This document shows, piece by piece, positions 35,898 through 44,514 of a stretch of 64,000 nt of DNA. Position 1 is the stretch's first letter. Each line of letters starts with the position of its first letter. Made by a program: the position numbers and the translations under genes. The notes beneath the pieces were generated by a model, which was not told the origin of the DNA, did not search any database, and worked only from the letters and a program-made list of their open reading frames with translations. The stretch comes from Flavicella sp049625305 (GTDB lineage Bacteria; Bacteroidota; Bacteroidia; Flavobacteriales; Flavobacteriaceae). The stretch is from NCBI GenBank assembly GCA_049625305.1, contig JBMZVD010000001.1:8607-72606 (forward strand), read 5' to 3'.

Positions 35898-38800
35898 TTA
35901 AAAATTAACATTTACCCCAAACAAAAAAGTACGCGTATTTGGAAAACCATTCCAATCTACTCCGAGAATATTTCCATTATTTAAAAAATTAGTAATCTCA
36001 GGATTATAACCGCTATAGCCTGTAAAAGTCCAAAGATTAATTCCCGACATATAAATATTTAATTTACTAATGGCACCTGTAATTGGCACATCATAACCTA
36101 AGGTGACATTACTGATTCTAAAATAACTCCCATCCTCAATGATTCTATCTGTAATTGCAATAGCATTCTGTTCTTTGTTATATCCTATTCTAGGATAACT
36201 ATTGGATGGGCGATCTTCACGCCATGCATTGTGATAAGCTGCTGCTAAAATATTTCCTCCATTTCCTTCAGGTGAGGTAATGCGTAACAAATTACCATTG
36301 GCTATATCATTTCCTGCTACACCATTCATCAATACATTTAGATTGAATCTCTTATATTTCATATCAACGGTCAAGCCATATATATAATCTGGATTAGGAT
36401 TTCCTATAATTGTTCGGTCCTTGGCATCGATAACACCATCGGGAGCATCTGCAATTCCATCGTTGTCGGTATCCTCTGTCAGCTGATCTATTATTTTTAT
36501 ATCACCAACTTGAGAATCTGCAACTGATATAGCATCTCCTTGTTGGTAAATCCCATCTGTTTGATAACCGTAAAAAAGACCAACTTCTTCTCCTTTTATA
36601 AATATATTAGCAGGGGCCTTAAAATAAGTTCCTGTTGATATATTATCCCCGAGATAGTAGGATTTATTTTGAAGACGTCCTTCTAACAATACTTTAGAAT
36701 CTGGAATCCCCAAAGAAGTAATTTTACTTCGGTTGAAGGCTATGTTACCACCTACATCCAAACGAAAAGACTCTTTATTCACTAATGCTCCATTCAAAGA
36801 AAACTCAAGCCCTTTATTAATTAAGCTTCCTCTATTTATAAGCATCGTTCTATAGCCAGTAGATTTAGGTAAGCTAATCGTTTGAAGTAAGTCCTTAGTA
36901 TCCTTATAATAAGCATCCACTGTTCCTCGTAAACGATTGTTTAAAAAACCAAAATCAACTCCAATATTTACTTGCTCAGTCGTTTCCCATTTTAAATCTT
37001 TATTGGGTATGTTCAAAGACGAAAAAGAGACAGCAGTCGCCTCATCACTTGTTGCATAAAGTCCTGCTCCGTAATTTTGGTTGGTTTGATAAGCAGCTAT
37101 GGACTGGTTTCCTATACGTCCCCAACCTGTTCTCAATTTTAACTCGTTGACAAATGAACTGTTCTGTAAAAAGTTTTCTTTATGCAACTTCCAAGCAAAA
37201 GATCCAGAAGGGAAAAAGCCATATTTGTTGTTGCCCTGAAATTTAGAAGAACCATCTACCCTAAAACTTGTCGTGAATATGTATTTATTTCGAAGTGTAT
37301 AATTGACCCTTCCCAAATAAGACAATAATTTTGTTTTTGATATCAAAGCCTGAGTGGGTCTTGTTACCAATTGAGCAAAAACTGGTTGTACATTGCCAAA
37401 ATCTACAGTTGCAAAATTAGCCATTTCATACACCTGATTGTTATTGTTACGAACGTCATAGGTAATACCCAAAACGGCATTGAAACGGTGTTTTCTGTTG
37501 AATGTCTTGTTGAATTGTAATAAGTTATTGACTTGATAGGAAATAGCATCTAAATTAGACACTGCAAGCAAACCATTATTAGCAGAACCTTGATATGTTG
37601 TCAAACCATAAAAACGTCTACGTTCTTTGTTTCTCATATTTCCTCCTACTTGAATTTTATATTTGAGGCCTTCTATAGGTAGTGAATAAGTTAATGCCAT
37701 GTTACCAAAAAATCGACTTTCCTTAGATACATCTTCAAAATCATCTATCCATGAGTATGGATTAGAAGGACGTAAATTATCTGTCAATCCATCATCAGTT
37801 CTACCGACTACTGGATCGTATCTCAGTATATTAGAAATGAAGCTTCGTTGACCACTTGTTCTTTCTCCATCTTGAGCAAATTCTCCCTCCGCATAAAAAC
37901 CACTCAGACGTATATTTAATTTTAATTTTTCTGTGACTTGCTGTGACAAATTAACACGAACGTCACCATTTTGAAATAATGAATTCTCTACGACACCACC
38001 TTGACTGTTGTAGCCAGTTGAAATATAAAAATTCCCATTTTCAGAACCTCCACTAAATGAAAGTCCTACGTTAGAACTGATTCCTAATTGGTATATTCTA
38101 TCTTGCCAATTGACTTGCTCTAGAGGTTCAGTGTCATTGACTCCTTCAGAAATAGCATATATATCTCCGTTTTCAATATGGTACAATGGACTGTTTCCAA
38201 CCAAGAGATTGCTTTCGTTTCTGTAACGAGCGTAATCTATAGGATTCAACATATCAAAACTTTTTGTCAATTCAGAAACTGAAGTTGTAGAATAGGAATT
38301 GATATTCATTTTTCCACGTGTTCCCTTCTTTGTCGTGATTAAAACAACTCCGTTGGCTCCACGTGATCCATAAATTGCTGTTGCAGAAGCATCCTTTAAC
38401 ACCTCCATACTCTCAATATCTCTTGGATTAATACCATTCAAACCGTTTTGACTTTCTTGGTAAGAATTACCGTCATCAGAACCTCTAGCTGCATCTTCTC
38501 CTGCGGATGAGATAATAACACCATCAACAACATACAAAGGTTCGTTGTTTCCCCTCAAGCTACTCGCACCTCGAATACGTACACTAATACCACCTCCAGG
38601 TTGTCCGTTTTGAATTACTTGCACACCTGCAGCACGACCTTGAAGCAATTGATCGACAGTTGAAGATTGTCTAGAAACGTTCTCCTCTACTTTTACAGTA
38701 GAAACAGAACCTGTTAAGTCACTTTTTAAAACCGTACCGTAACCAATAACAACTACCTCTTCCAATAAATTCCCATCAACAACCATTGCTAAATTATAAA

Positions 38801-39062
38801 AAATAGCATTGGTCAAGGGAACTTCTTTAGTTAGATAACCAGTATACGAAAAGACTAGTGTTTTCGCATTTTCAGGAACTTTCAGTATGAAATTACCGTC
38901 AAAGTCACTTGATGTACCCACCATCATATCTTTGATTGTTATGTTTACCCCCGGTAATGGTGAATTGTTTTCATCCAACACAGTACCTGTAATTTCTTTA
39001 GACTGTGAAAACAATAAAAAAGGCAGGATAAAAAGAAAAGAAACTATGTTACTTTTTTTCAT
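35898..39062 (-). CDS. SusC-like TonB-dependent glycan transporter
   Basis: This 1054-residue outer-membrane transporter pumps oligosaccharides into the periplasm. It has a signal peptide (about 1-20) and a carboxypeptidase-regulatory-like domain (about 22-95, GTVLDENNSPLPGVNITIKD). The TonB box region follows (EEVVVIGYGTVLKSDLTG), then the plug domain with SLRGNNEPLYVVDGVII and DASATAIYGSRGANGVVLITTKKG. A 22-stranded barrel ends in TRTFLFGVNVNF. It starts the operon susC-susD-SGBP. The upstream gap holds a -7-like element at 39151-39158. Confidence 0.97.
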   Translation of the reverse strand: MKKSNIVSFLFILPFLLFSQSKEITGTVLDENNSPLPGVNITIKDMMVGTSSDFDGNFILKVPENAKTLVFSYTGYLTKEVPLTNAIFYNLAMVVDGNLLEEVVVIGYGTVLKSDLTGSVSTVKVEENVSRQSSTVDQLLQGRAAGVQVIQNGQPGGGISVRIRGASSLRGNNEPLYVVDGVIISSAGEDAARGSDDGNSYQESQNGLNGINPRDIESMEVLKDASATAIYGSRGANGVVLITTKKGTRGKMNINSYSTTSVSELTKSFDMLNPIDYARYRNESNLLVGNSPLYHIENGDIYAISEGVNDTEPLEQVNWQDRIYQLGISSNVGLSFSGGSENGNFYISTGYNSQGGVVENSLFQNGDVRVNLSQQVTEKLKLNIRLSGFYAEGEFAQDGERTSGQRSFISNILRYDPVVGRTDDGLTDNLRPSNPYSWIDDFEDVSKESRFFGNMALTYSLPIEGLKYKIQVGGNMRNKERRRFYGLTTYQGSANNGLLAVSNLDAISYQVNNLLQFNKTFNRKHRFNAVLGITYDVRNNNNQVYEMANFATVDFGNVQPVFAQLVTRPTQALISKTKLLSYLGRVNYTLRNKYIFTTSFRVDGSSKFQGNNKYGFFPSGSFAWKLHKENFLQNSSFVNELKLRTGWGRIGNQSIAAYQTNQNYGAGLYATSDEATAVSFSSLNIPNKDLKWETTEQVNIGVDFGFLNNRLRGTVDAYYKDTKDLLQTISLPKSTGYRTMLINRGSLINKGLEFSLNGALVNKESFRLDVGGNIAFNRSKITSLGIPDSKVLLEGRLQNKSYYLGDNISTGTYFKAPANIFIKGEEVGLFYGYQTDGIYQQGDAISVADSQVGDIKIIDQLTEDTDNDGIADAPDGVIDAKDRTIIGNPNPDYIYGLTVDMKYKRFNLNVLMNGVAGNDIANGNLLRITSPEGNGGNILAAAYHNAWREDRPSNSYPRIGYNKEQNAIAITDRIIEDGSYFRISNVTLGYDVPITGAISKLNIYMSGINLWTFTGYSGYNPEITNFLNNGNILGVDWNGFPNTRTFLFGVNVNF

Positions 39063-39532
39063 AATTAGTTAGTTTTAATTAAATCGTATAATGCTACTAT
39101 TCGATGACTTCTAAAATGTAAAAAAGGGTAGTAAAAAGTTGTTTAAACATCAAAGATATTTTGTTTTACCAATTCAGAAAAACAATAAAAACACTCTAAG
39201 TATTCTGGATAATTACAAGATCAACTTTAACAAATATATCATTACTAAACATGTATTTCATAACACATTTGAGGAAAAACATGTTACTAATGAAGCAAAT
39301 CACGCCTCAAGAAAGTAGGAGGTAAAATACTAGTACCTATACTAATAACACAAAACATCGACGGCAATTTTTTTTAAAAAAAATTAAAGAAGACATTCTC
39401 AATATTTAATTGTTAATCTTTGTAAATATTTTATAAAAGTTACAAAAGGTCAAAAAATAAAGAGAATCAGTAAGGCGATTCACTATTTTTAAAAGACCAT
39501 ATAAATTTATCTGTAGATTATTGATTGAAATT
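39063..39532. other. Regulatory gap upstream of susC
   Basis: These 470 bases separate susC from the esterase gene on the same strand. They hold the probable susC -7 element and a perfect 20-bp A/T dyad (A2T8A8T2, 39366-39385). A weak hairpin GAATC/GATTC around 39464-39481 may end the esterase transcript. No gene was found. Confidence 0.5.
39151..39158 (-). promoter_or_regulatory. Probable -7 element (TATCTTTG) of the susC operon
   Basis: A minus-strand TAnnTTTG match lies 88 bases upstream of the susC start. No clear -33 TTTG is at the right distance. Confidence 0.4.
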
Positions 39533-40399
39533 TCATTTGAAAAAAGTGTAAACGGTAGATTTCCCTTCCAAAAAGTTTAAAGAGACTAGAAACTGATCCA
39601 TTTTAGTTACCGTGTCCTTAAAAAAAGTTCCTCTATTAAAGAAAGAATGTTGTTGCCCCTCATACAAATGCAATTCTATTCTACTACCCACATCTTTCAT
39701 TTTTTCCTCAAAAGCAATTGTTGACTCTAAAGGTGTTGTATGATCTTCTGTCCCAAAAAACACAATAGTAGGAGGCACTCCTTCTCTGATATTATGCAAG
39801 GGTGAAATTTCATTAACTCTTCCTGAAATAGCTCTATAGCCATAACCGTTTTGGCTGTTATCATAAACAGGATTGAAAAGAATCAATGCAGTAGGGACAG
39901 CACTGATATTCATATCATCAGTAGTTTCGTTAATACCGGGTATAATACCACAAGCTGCTGCCAAATGACCACCTGCTGAACCACCTCCAGCTGCAATTTT
40001 ATTTGGATCTATAGATAGTTGTTGGGCATTTTTTCGAATGTAACGAATCGCTGATTTTGCATCTTTTACTGCTTCAAAAGGAGTAGTTCCGTGTTTTTTC
40101 TTCAACCTGTAGGTTGCTGATATAGCAATAATCCCTCTTGATGCCAAATATTGGGATTGTCTTTCAAATGCTTTATAGGAACCACTATTCCATCCGCCAC
40201 CATGAAAAAACACGACACAGGGGTATTTTTTTGTAGTGACAAAAAGAGTGGGTTTATATACATACAATTGTAATGATATTGTGTCTATTTTTTTGTAGGT
40301 TACAATATCCGGTTTGATTTTTTCAATTCTCTTTTGAGCATTCATAGAAAAAGAAAACAAACTCAATGAAATTAACAGTATTCTAAAAAATAGAGCCAT
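39533..40399 (-). CDS. Secreted alpha/beta hydrolase, probable carbohydrate esterase
   Basis: The ATG at 40399 is used because it gives a signal peptide (ALFFRILLISLSLFSFSMNAQ); a start at 40456 adds a 19-residue polar leader. The 288-residue enzyme has the oxyanion motif FFHGGGWNSGS, the nucleophile elbow GGGSAGGHLA, the catalytic Asp in FFGTEDHTTPL and the His in EGQQHSFFN. This matches esterases of the BD-FAE/CE-like group that remove acetyl or other acyl groups from polysaccharides. Its place between susC and a sulfatase supports acyl removal from the glycan; the acyl group and the sugar are unknown. Confidence 0.85.
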   Translation of the reverse strand: MALFFRILLISLSLFSFSMNAQKRIEKIKPDIVTYKKIDTISLQLYVYKPTLFVTTKKYPCVVFFHGGGWNSGSYKAFERQSQYLASRGIIAISATYRLKKKHGTTPFEAVKDAKSAIRYIRKNAQQLSIDPNKIAAGGGSAGGHLAAACGIIPGINETTDDMNISAVPTALILFNPVYDNSQNGYGYRAISGRVNEISPLHNIREGVPPTIVFFGTEDHTTPLESTIAFEEKMKDVGSRIELHLYEGQQHSFFNRGTFFKDTVTKMDQFLVSLNFLEGKSTVYTFFK

Positions 40400-40545
40400 A
40401 AAGGTGGAATTTAAATAATTTTTATATGAGAAGTTATCACTATTAATAGTTATCAATCACATTTCTAATGTGTTTGACTGCTTGTTAACAAACCTCAACA
40501 GATTACACTATAATATCTAAAAAAAATCCCAAATGACAATAGAAT

Positions 40546-42132
40546 TTACTCATTATATACTCTTTTTATCACTACATCTGTCATTGCTCGCATTTCTTCT
40601 AAGGACATTGTATCCTCGTATTCTACTTGAAGTTCTTCTATTTGTTTCTTAAGTGAAGAGCTAATAGAATCGTATGCAGGATTTCCATAAAGGTTATACA
40701 TTTCGTGTTTGTCATTTTTCAAATCGAACAACTCCCACTCATTCATATTGTAATAAAAATGAATTAATTTATAGCGATCTGTTCTTACGCCATAATGAGG
40801 CTGCACATTATGCCACTTTGGAAACTCATAATAATGATAATAAACAGCATCTCTTCCTTTAACTTCATTCGCAGGACTGAGTTGTTCTTTAAAACTCTTT
40901 CCTTGCATGTCATCTGGGATTTTAGCATCTGCCAAATCTAACAAGGTCGGAGCAAAATCAATATTTAACAATAGATTCTCGTTAGTTGTATTTTTAGGGA
41001 TTAGCTTAGGATAACTTATTAGAAAAGGCATTTTAAAAGACTCCTCGTACATGAATCGCTTGTCAAACCAACCGTGTTCCCCTAGGTAAAATCCTTGATC
41101 AGAAGTATAGACTATTACAGTATTGTCCATCATATTTTTGGCTTCTAAATAATCCAACATTTGGCCCACCGCTTTGTCTACTCCAGCTACACACCTTAGG
41201 TAATCTTTAATATAAGCTTGGTATTTCCAATTTTTCAAAGCACTTCCTTGCAAACTGTCGTGAGGTGTCCAAAACTCACCTTGATTTCCAAGTTGATAAT
41301 AGCGATTCAATTCTTTAACAGTTAATTTTTCTTTAGGGAGTACTTTTAAATCTCTTCGGTTCATATGATTTTCAATTTCCATCCATTGCTGACTAGCTGC
41401 TTTTCTACCTTCGTAACTATCATTAAAATTTGGAGGATGTGGTAAATCACCCTCGGTGAATAAATGTTTAAACTCTGTATCGGGTTGCCAAGGTCTATGT
41501 GGTGCTTTGAACTGGTACATCAATAAAAAAGGTTTATTTGGATCTCTGCCCTTGTCCAACCAAGTCAAAGCATCATGAGCCACTTGGGCAGTAGAATGTC
41601 GACTTGTTTCTACAATCGTATCTTTTCCATTCTCAAGAAAAACAGTATTGAAGTATGTTCCTTGTCCTCCCCAATTCACCATTACTTTTGAATAGTCAAA
41701 ACCAGTAGGTGCAGTTCCTAAATGCCATTTACCTATCACTGCCGTTTGGTATCCATTTGCTTGTAGCAGTTTTGGGAAGGTTTGCTGACTACTGTCAAAG
41801 TCTCCTCCTTTTTCATTTTTAAAAAAACCACTTTTATGTCCATATTTACCCGTTAGAATGGCGGCACGACTTGGACCACAAATAGAATTGGTGTTGAAAG
41901 TACGTGTCATCAACATTCCATTTTTAGCGATTCTATCAATATTAGGGGTTGGTGCAATTTCTGATAACCAATCTTTGTAAGCACTAATTGCAGCGACTGC
42001 ATGGTCATCAGCCATAATAAATACTATATTCGGTTTTTCAACCTTCTTTGTAGTTGATTTTTCAGTACAAGAAAAAAGTCCACCAATTAATAGCAGAATT
42101 GAAATTAAATAAAAATTAAAAAAACATTTCAT
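40546..42132 (-). CDS. Secreted S1-type sulfatase, lipoprotein
   Basis: This 528-residue formylglycine-dependent sulfatase has a lipoprotein signal (GGLFSC, Cys 22). Early metal ligands are in IMADDH (about 40-44) and the maturation motif CGPSR lies at 85-89 (Cys 85 would become formylglycine). Later motifs are GKWHLG, APHRPW and TSDQGFYLGEHGWFDKR. The short C-terminal subdomain ends with EWELFDLKNDKHEMYNLYG, as in many carbohydrate sulfatases. It resembles the GlcNAc-6-sulfatase/N-sulfoglucosamine type (S1_8/S1_11-like), but assignment by eye is uncertain. It is separated by 13 bases from the upstream GH3 gene and should be cotranscribed. Confidence 0.88.
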   Translation of the reverse strand: MKCFFNFYLISILLLIGGLFSCTEKSTTKKVEKPNIVFIMADDHAVAAISAYKDWLSEIAPTPNIDRIAKNGMLMTRTFNTNSICGPSRAAILTGKYGHKSGFFKNEKGGDFDSSQQTFPKLLQANGYQTAVIGKWHLGTAPTGFDYSKVMVNWGGQGTYFNTVFLENGKDTIVETSRHSTAQVAHDALTWLDKGRDPNKPFLLMYQFKAPHRPWQPDTEFKHLFTEGDLPHPPNFNDSYEGRKAASQQWMEIENHMNRRDLKVLPKEKLTVKELNRYYQLGNQGEFWTPHDSLQGSALKNWKYQAYIKDYLRCVAGVDKAVGQMLDYLEAKNMMDNTVIVYTSDQGFYLGEHGWFDKRFMYEESFKMPFLISYPKLIPKNTTNENLLLNIDFAPTLLDLADAKIPDDMQGKSFKEQLSPANEVKGRDAVYYHYYEFPKWHNVQPHYGVRTDRYKLIHFYYNMNEWELFDLKNDKHEMYNLYGNPAYDSISSSLKKQIEELQVEYEDTMSLEEMRAMTDVVIKRVYNE

Positions 42133-42145
42133 AAGTCAAAAATTA

Positions 42146-44503
42146 TTAAAGTTTTATATCTATTCTATCATGCACTTCAAGGGACGTTTCTTTTAAGGTT
42201 TTGCTATCAGAACTGGTACCTGTCATGATTTTAAAAACACCAGGCTCAACGCAATACTTCATATCGATATCGTAAAAGGCTAAATCCTCGGCTTTAATCG
42301 TAAAAACTACTTCTTTAGACATCCCTACATCCAAGAAAATACGTTGATAGCCTTTCAACTCTTTTACAGGTCGTGTAACAGAGCTCACAGCGTCTCTTAT
42401 ATATAGTTGTACTACCTCTTCTCCGGCTCTTTTACCTGTGTTTTGAATTGTAACAGACACTTTTAACTCCGAGGAAGTATTTGTGAGCTTTCCTTCAACT
42501 TCCGGACTTCCCAAATGAAATTTTGTATAACTCAAGCCATAGCCAAACGGATACAAAGGTTGCATTTTTTCAAAAGCATATGTGTGAAATCCAATAGAGG
42601 GTTTGTGATTGTAAAACTGTTGTAATTGCCCAACTGACCTAGCTACAGTTAGCGGTAATTTCCCACTTGGATTTACAACTCCAAATAGGACTTCAGCAAC
42701 CGCTTGTCCTCCCAAAGAACCCGGTTCCCATGCCTCTACAATAGCTGGAACATTTTCTTGCAACCAAGGTTCGGAAATCGGTTTCCCATTAACCAAAATC
42801 ACTATAAGCTGTGTTCCTGTTTTATGAATAGCTTTTACTAGTTCTAACTGTTTACCTGCCAAGTTCAAATAGGCACGACCCATATTTTCACCTGCTGTTT
42901 TATCTTTCCACTTGTAACGCATTGAATTGTCTCCAACTACAACAACGGCTATATCAGATTGAGCTGCTTTTATTGCAGCAGTTTGAATCGATGCTTCTTT
43001 GATTTTTCTGATATTTTGTCCTGAATCGTAATAATTCACTTTATACCCCTTTAAAGCAGCCATATCTCGAATTCCTTCGTAGATGGTCGTCGTATTTTCA
43101 TCGGGCTGAACAGCATGCCAATCTCCCAAAATACTTTGGTTATTTGCATTGGGTCCTGTGACAAATATAGATTTGTTCCCCAACGACTGTGACAAAGGTA
43201 AAACTCCTTCATTTTTGAGTAATACAATTCCTTTTCTTGCTGCCTCTAATGCTGTTTTAGTATGTGTCTTGGTAAATATTTTTTGCGATATTTTGGACAA
43301 ATCAACCTTCCGGTGTTCAAACAATCCTAACTTAAATTTAGCTGTCAATATTTTTTTACAAGCTGCATCAATTCTTGAGAGCGGTAATTTACCTTCTTTT
43401 ACCAATGCAACAACCGCCTCAGGAAAATTGACCCCGTGCATGTGCATGTCCATGCCGGCAGCTACAGATAGCTTACACGCTTCTTTCATATCTTTTGCAA
43501 CATGGTGGACTGTTTCCAAACGTTCTATATCCATCCAGTCGCTGACATAAAACCCGTCAAAGCCCCATTCATTTCTAAACAAGTCTGTCATCAACCAATG
43601 ACTCATATGACTAGGAATACCGCTGATTTCATTATGAGCAGCCATGATAGAATATACTCCTGCTTTGATCGCTTTGTAATATGGGGGAAGGTATACCTCT
43701 TTCATAGTTCTTAGAGACACATCAAAAGGCGCTGCATTGAGTCCATTAGAAGGTTGTCCACCTCCCAACATATGTTTCGCACAAGCAATCACTTTTTCAG
43801 TTCCTGTATAATCACCTTGTTGAAATCCTTTGATCATGGCTACTCCCAAGTTTCCTACCAAAAGAGGATCTTCACCAAAAGTTTCACCAACACGTCCCCA
43901 GCGAGGGTCCCTTAATACGTCTATATTAGGTGTAAAAGTCCAGTGACTACCCGTTGCACGCATTTCAATGGCAGATTGTCTTCCCACTTTTTCTAAAAAT
44001 GAATCTTCCCAAGTAGAAGCTAGTGTGATTGGTGAGGGGTATACAGTCGTTCCTGAAACCAAAGCATTGCCATGAATCGCATCTATACCAATTAAAACGG
44101 GTATTTTCAAACGTGATTGCAAGGCTAAATCTTGCAATAAATTTGCTTCTTCAGCCGTCAAAACATGTAAAAAAGAGCCTATTTCTCCCCTAGCACACAT
44201 AGCCGCAACATCATCGCTAAAGAGTCCTTTATAAAAACCCTGGGCATCATTACTATGCAACTCTTCTTCCGTAAGATCTTGCTCCGCTTCACGCATATGA
44301 TCTAAACCAACAAATTGGTTCATCTGAAATACTTTTTCTTCCAAAGTCATTCGCTGCATCAAATCATTTACTCTTTTTTCTATGGAAATATTAGGGTTTA
44401 GATAATCCGCATCAGCAGATGGAATTGATTTTTTATTGTTGTCTGTGCAACCAATCACAATAGCGGTTAGCAACAGAAATATTTTTTTGAAATTATGCAT
44501 CAT
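42146..44503 (-). CDS. Glycoside hydrolase family 3 enzyme, lipoprotein
   Basis: This 785-residue protein has a lipoprotein signal (TAIVIGC, Cys near residue 19). The GH3 barrel has IDAIHG, NIDVLRDPRWGRVGETFGEDP, CAKHMLGGG and the nucleophile Asp 322 in GFYVSDWMD. The second alpha/beta domain (about 410-620, LLKNEGVLPLS) has GDNSMRYKWKDKTAGENMGRA, and a fibronectin-III-like C-terminal domain follows. It is a BglX-like exo-acting beta-glycosidase, probably cleaving beta-glucosides or beta-xylosides at the periplasmic face. Twelve bases separate it from the sulfatase downstream and eleven from the fusion gene upstream, so all belong to one operon. Confidence 0.93.
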   Translation of the reverse strand: MMHNFKKIFLLLTAIVIGCTDNNKKSIPSADADYLNPNISIEKRVNDLMQRMTLEEKVFQMNQFVGLDHMREAEQDLTEEELHSNDAQGFYKGLFSDDVAAMCARGEIGSFLHVLTAEEANLLQDLALQSRLKIPVLIGIDAIHGNALVSGTTVYPSPITLASTWEDSFLEKVGRQSAIEMRATGSHWTFTPNIDVLRDPRWGRVGETFGEDPLLVGNLGVAMIKGFQQGDYTGTEKVIACAKHMLGGGQPSNGLNAAPFDVSLRTMKEVYLPPYYKAIKAGVYSIMAAHNEISGIPSHMSHWLMTDLFRNEWGFDGFYVSDWMDIERLETVHHVAKDMKEACKLSVAAGMDMHMHGVNFPEAVVALVKEGKLPLSRIDAACKKILTAKFKLGLFEHRKVDLSKISQKIFTKTHTKTALEAARKGIVLLKNEGVLPLSQSLGNKSIFVTGPNANNQSILGDWHAVQPDENTTTIYEGIRDMAALKGYKVNYYDSGQNIRKIKEASIQTAAIKAAQSDIAVVVVGDNSMRYKWKDKTAGENMGRAYLNLAGKQLELVKAIHKTGTQLIVILVNGKPISEPWLQENVPAIVEAWEPGSLGGQAVAEVLFGVVNPSGKLPLTVARSVGQLQQFYNHKPSIGFHTYAFEKMQPLYPFGYGLSYTKFHLGSPEVEGKLTNTSSELKVSVTIQNTGKRAGEEVVQLYIRDAVSSVTRPVKELKGYQRIFLDVGMSKEVVFTIKAEDLAFYDIDMKYCVEPGVFKIMTGTSSDSKTLKETSLEVHDRIDIKL

Positions 44504-44514
44504 AAAGTTGGAGG

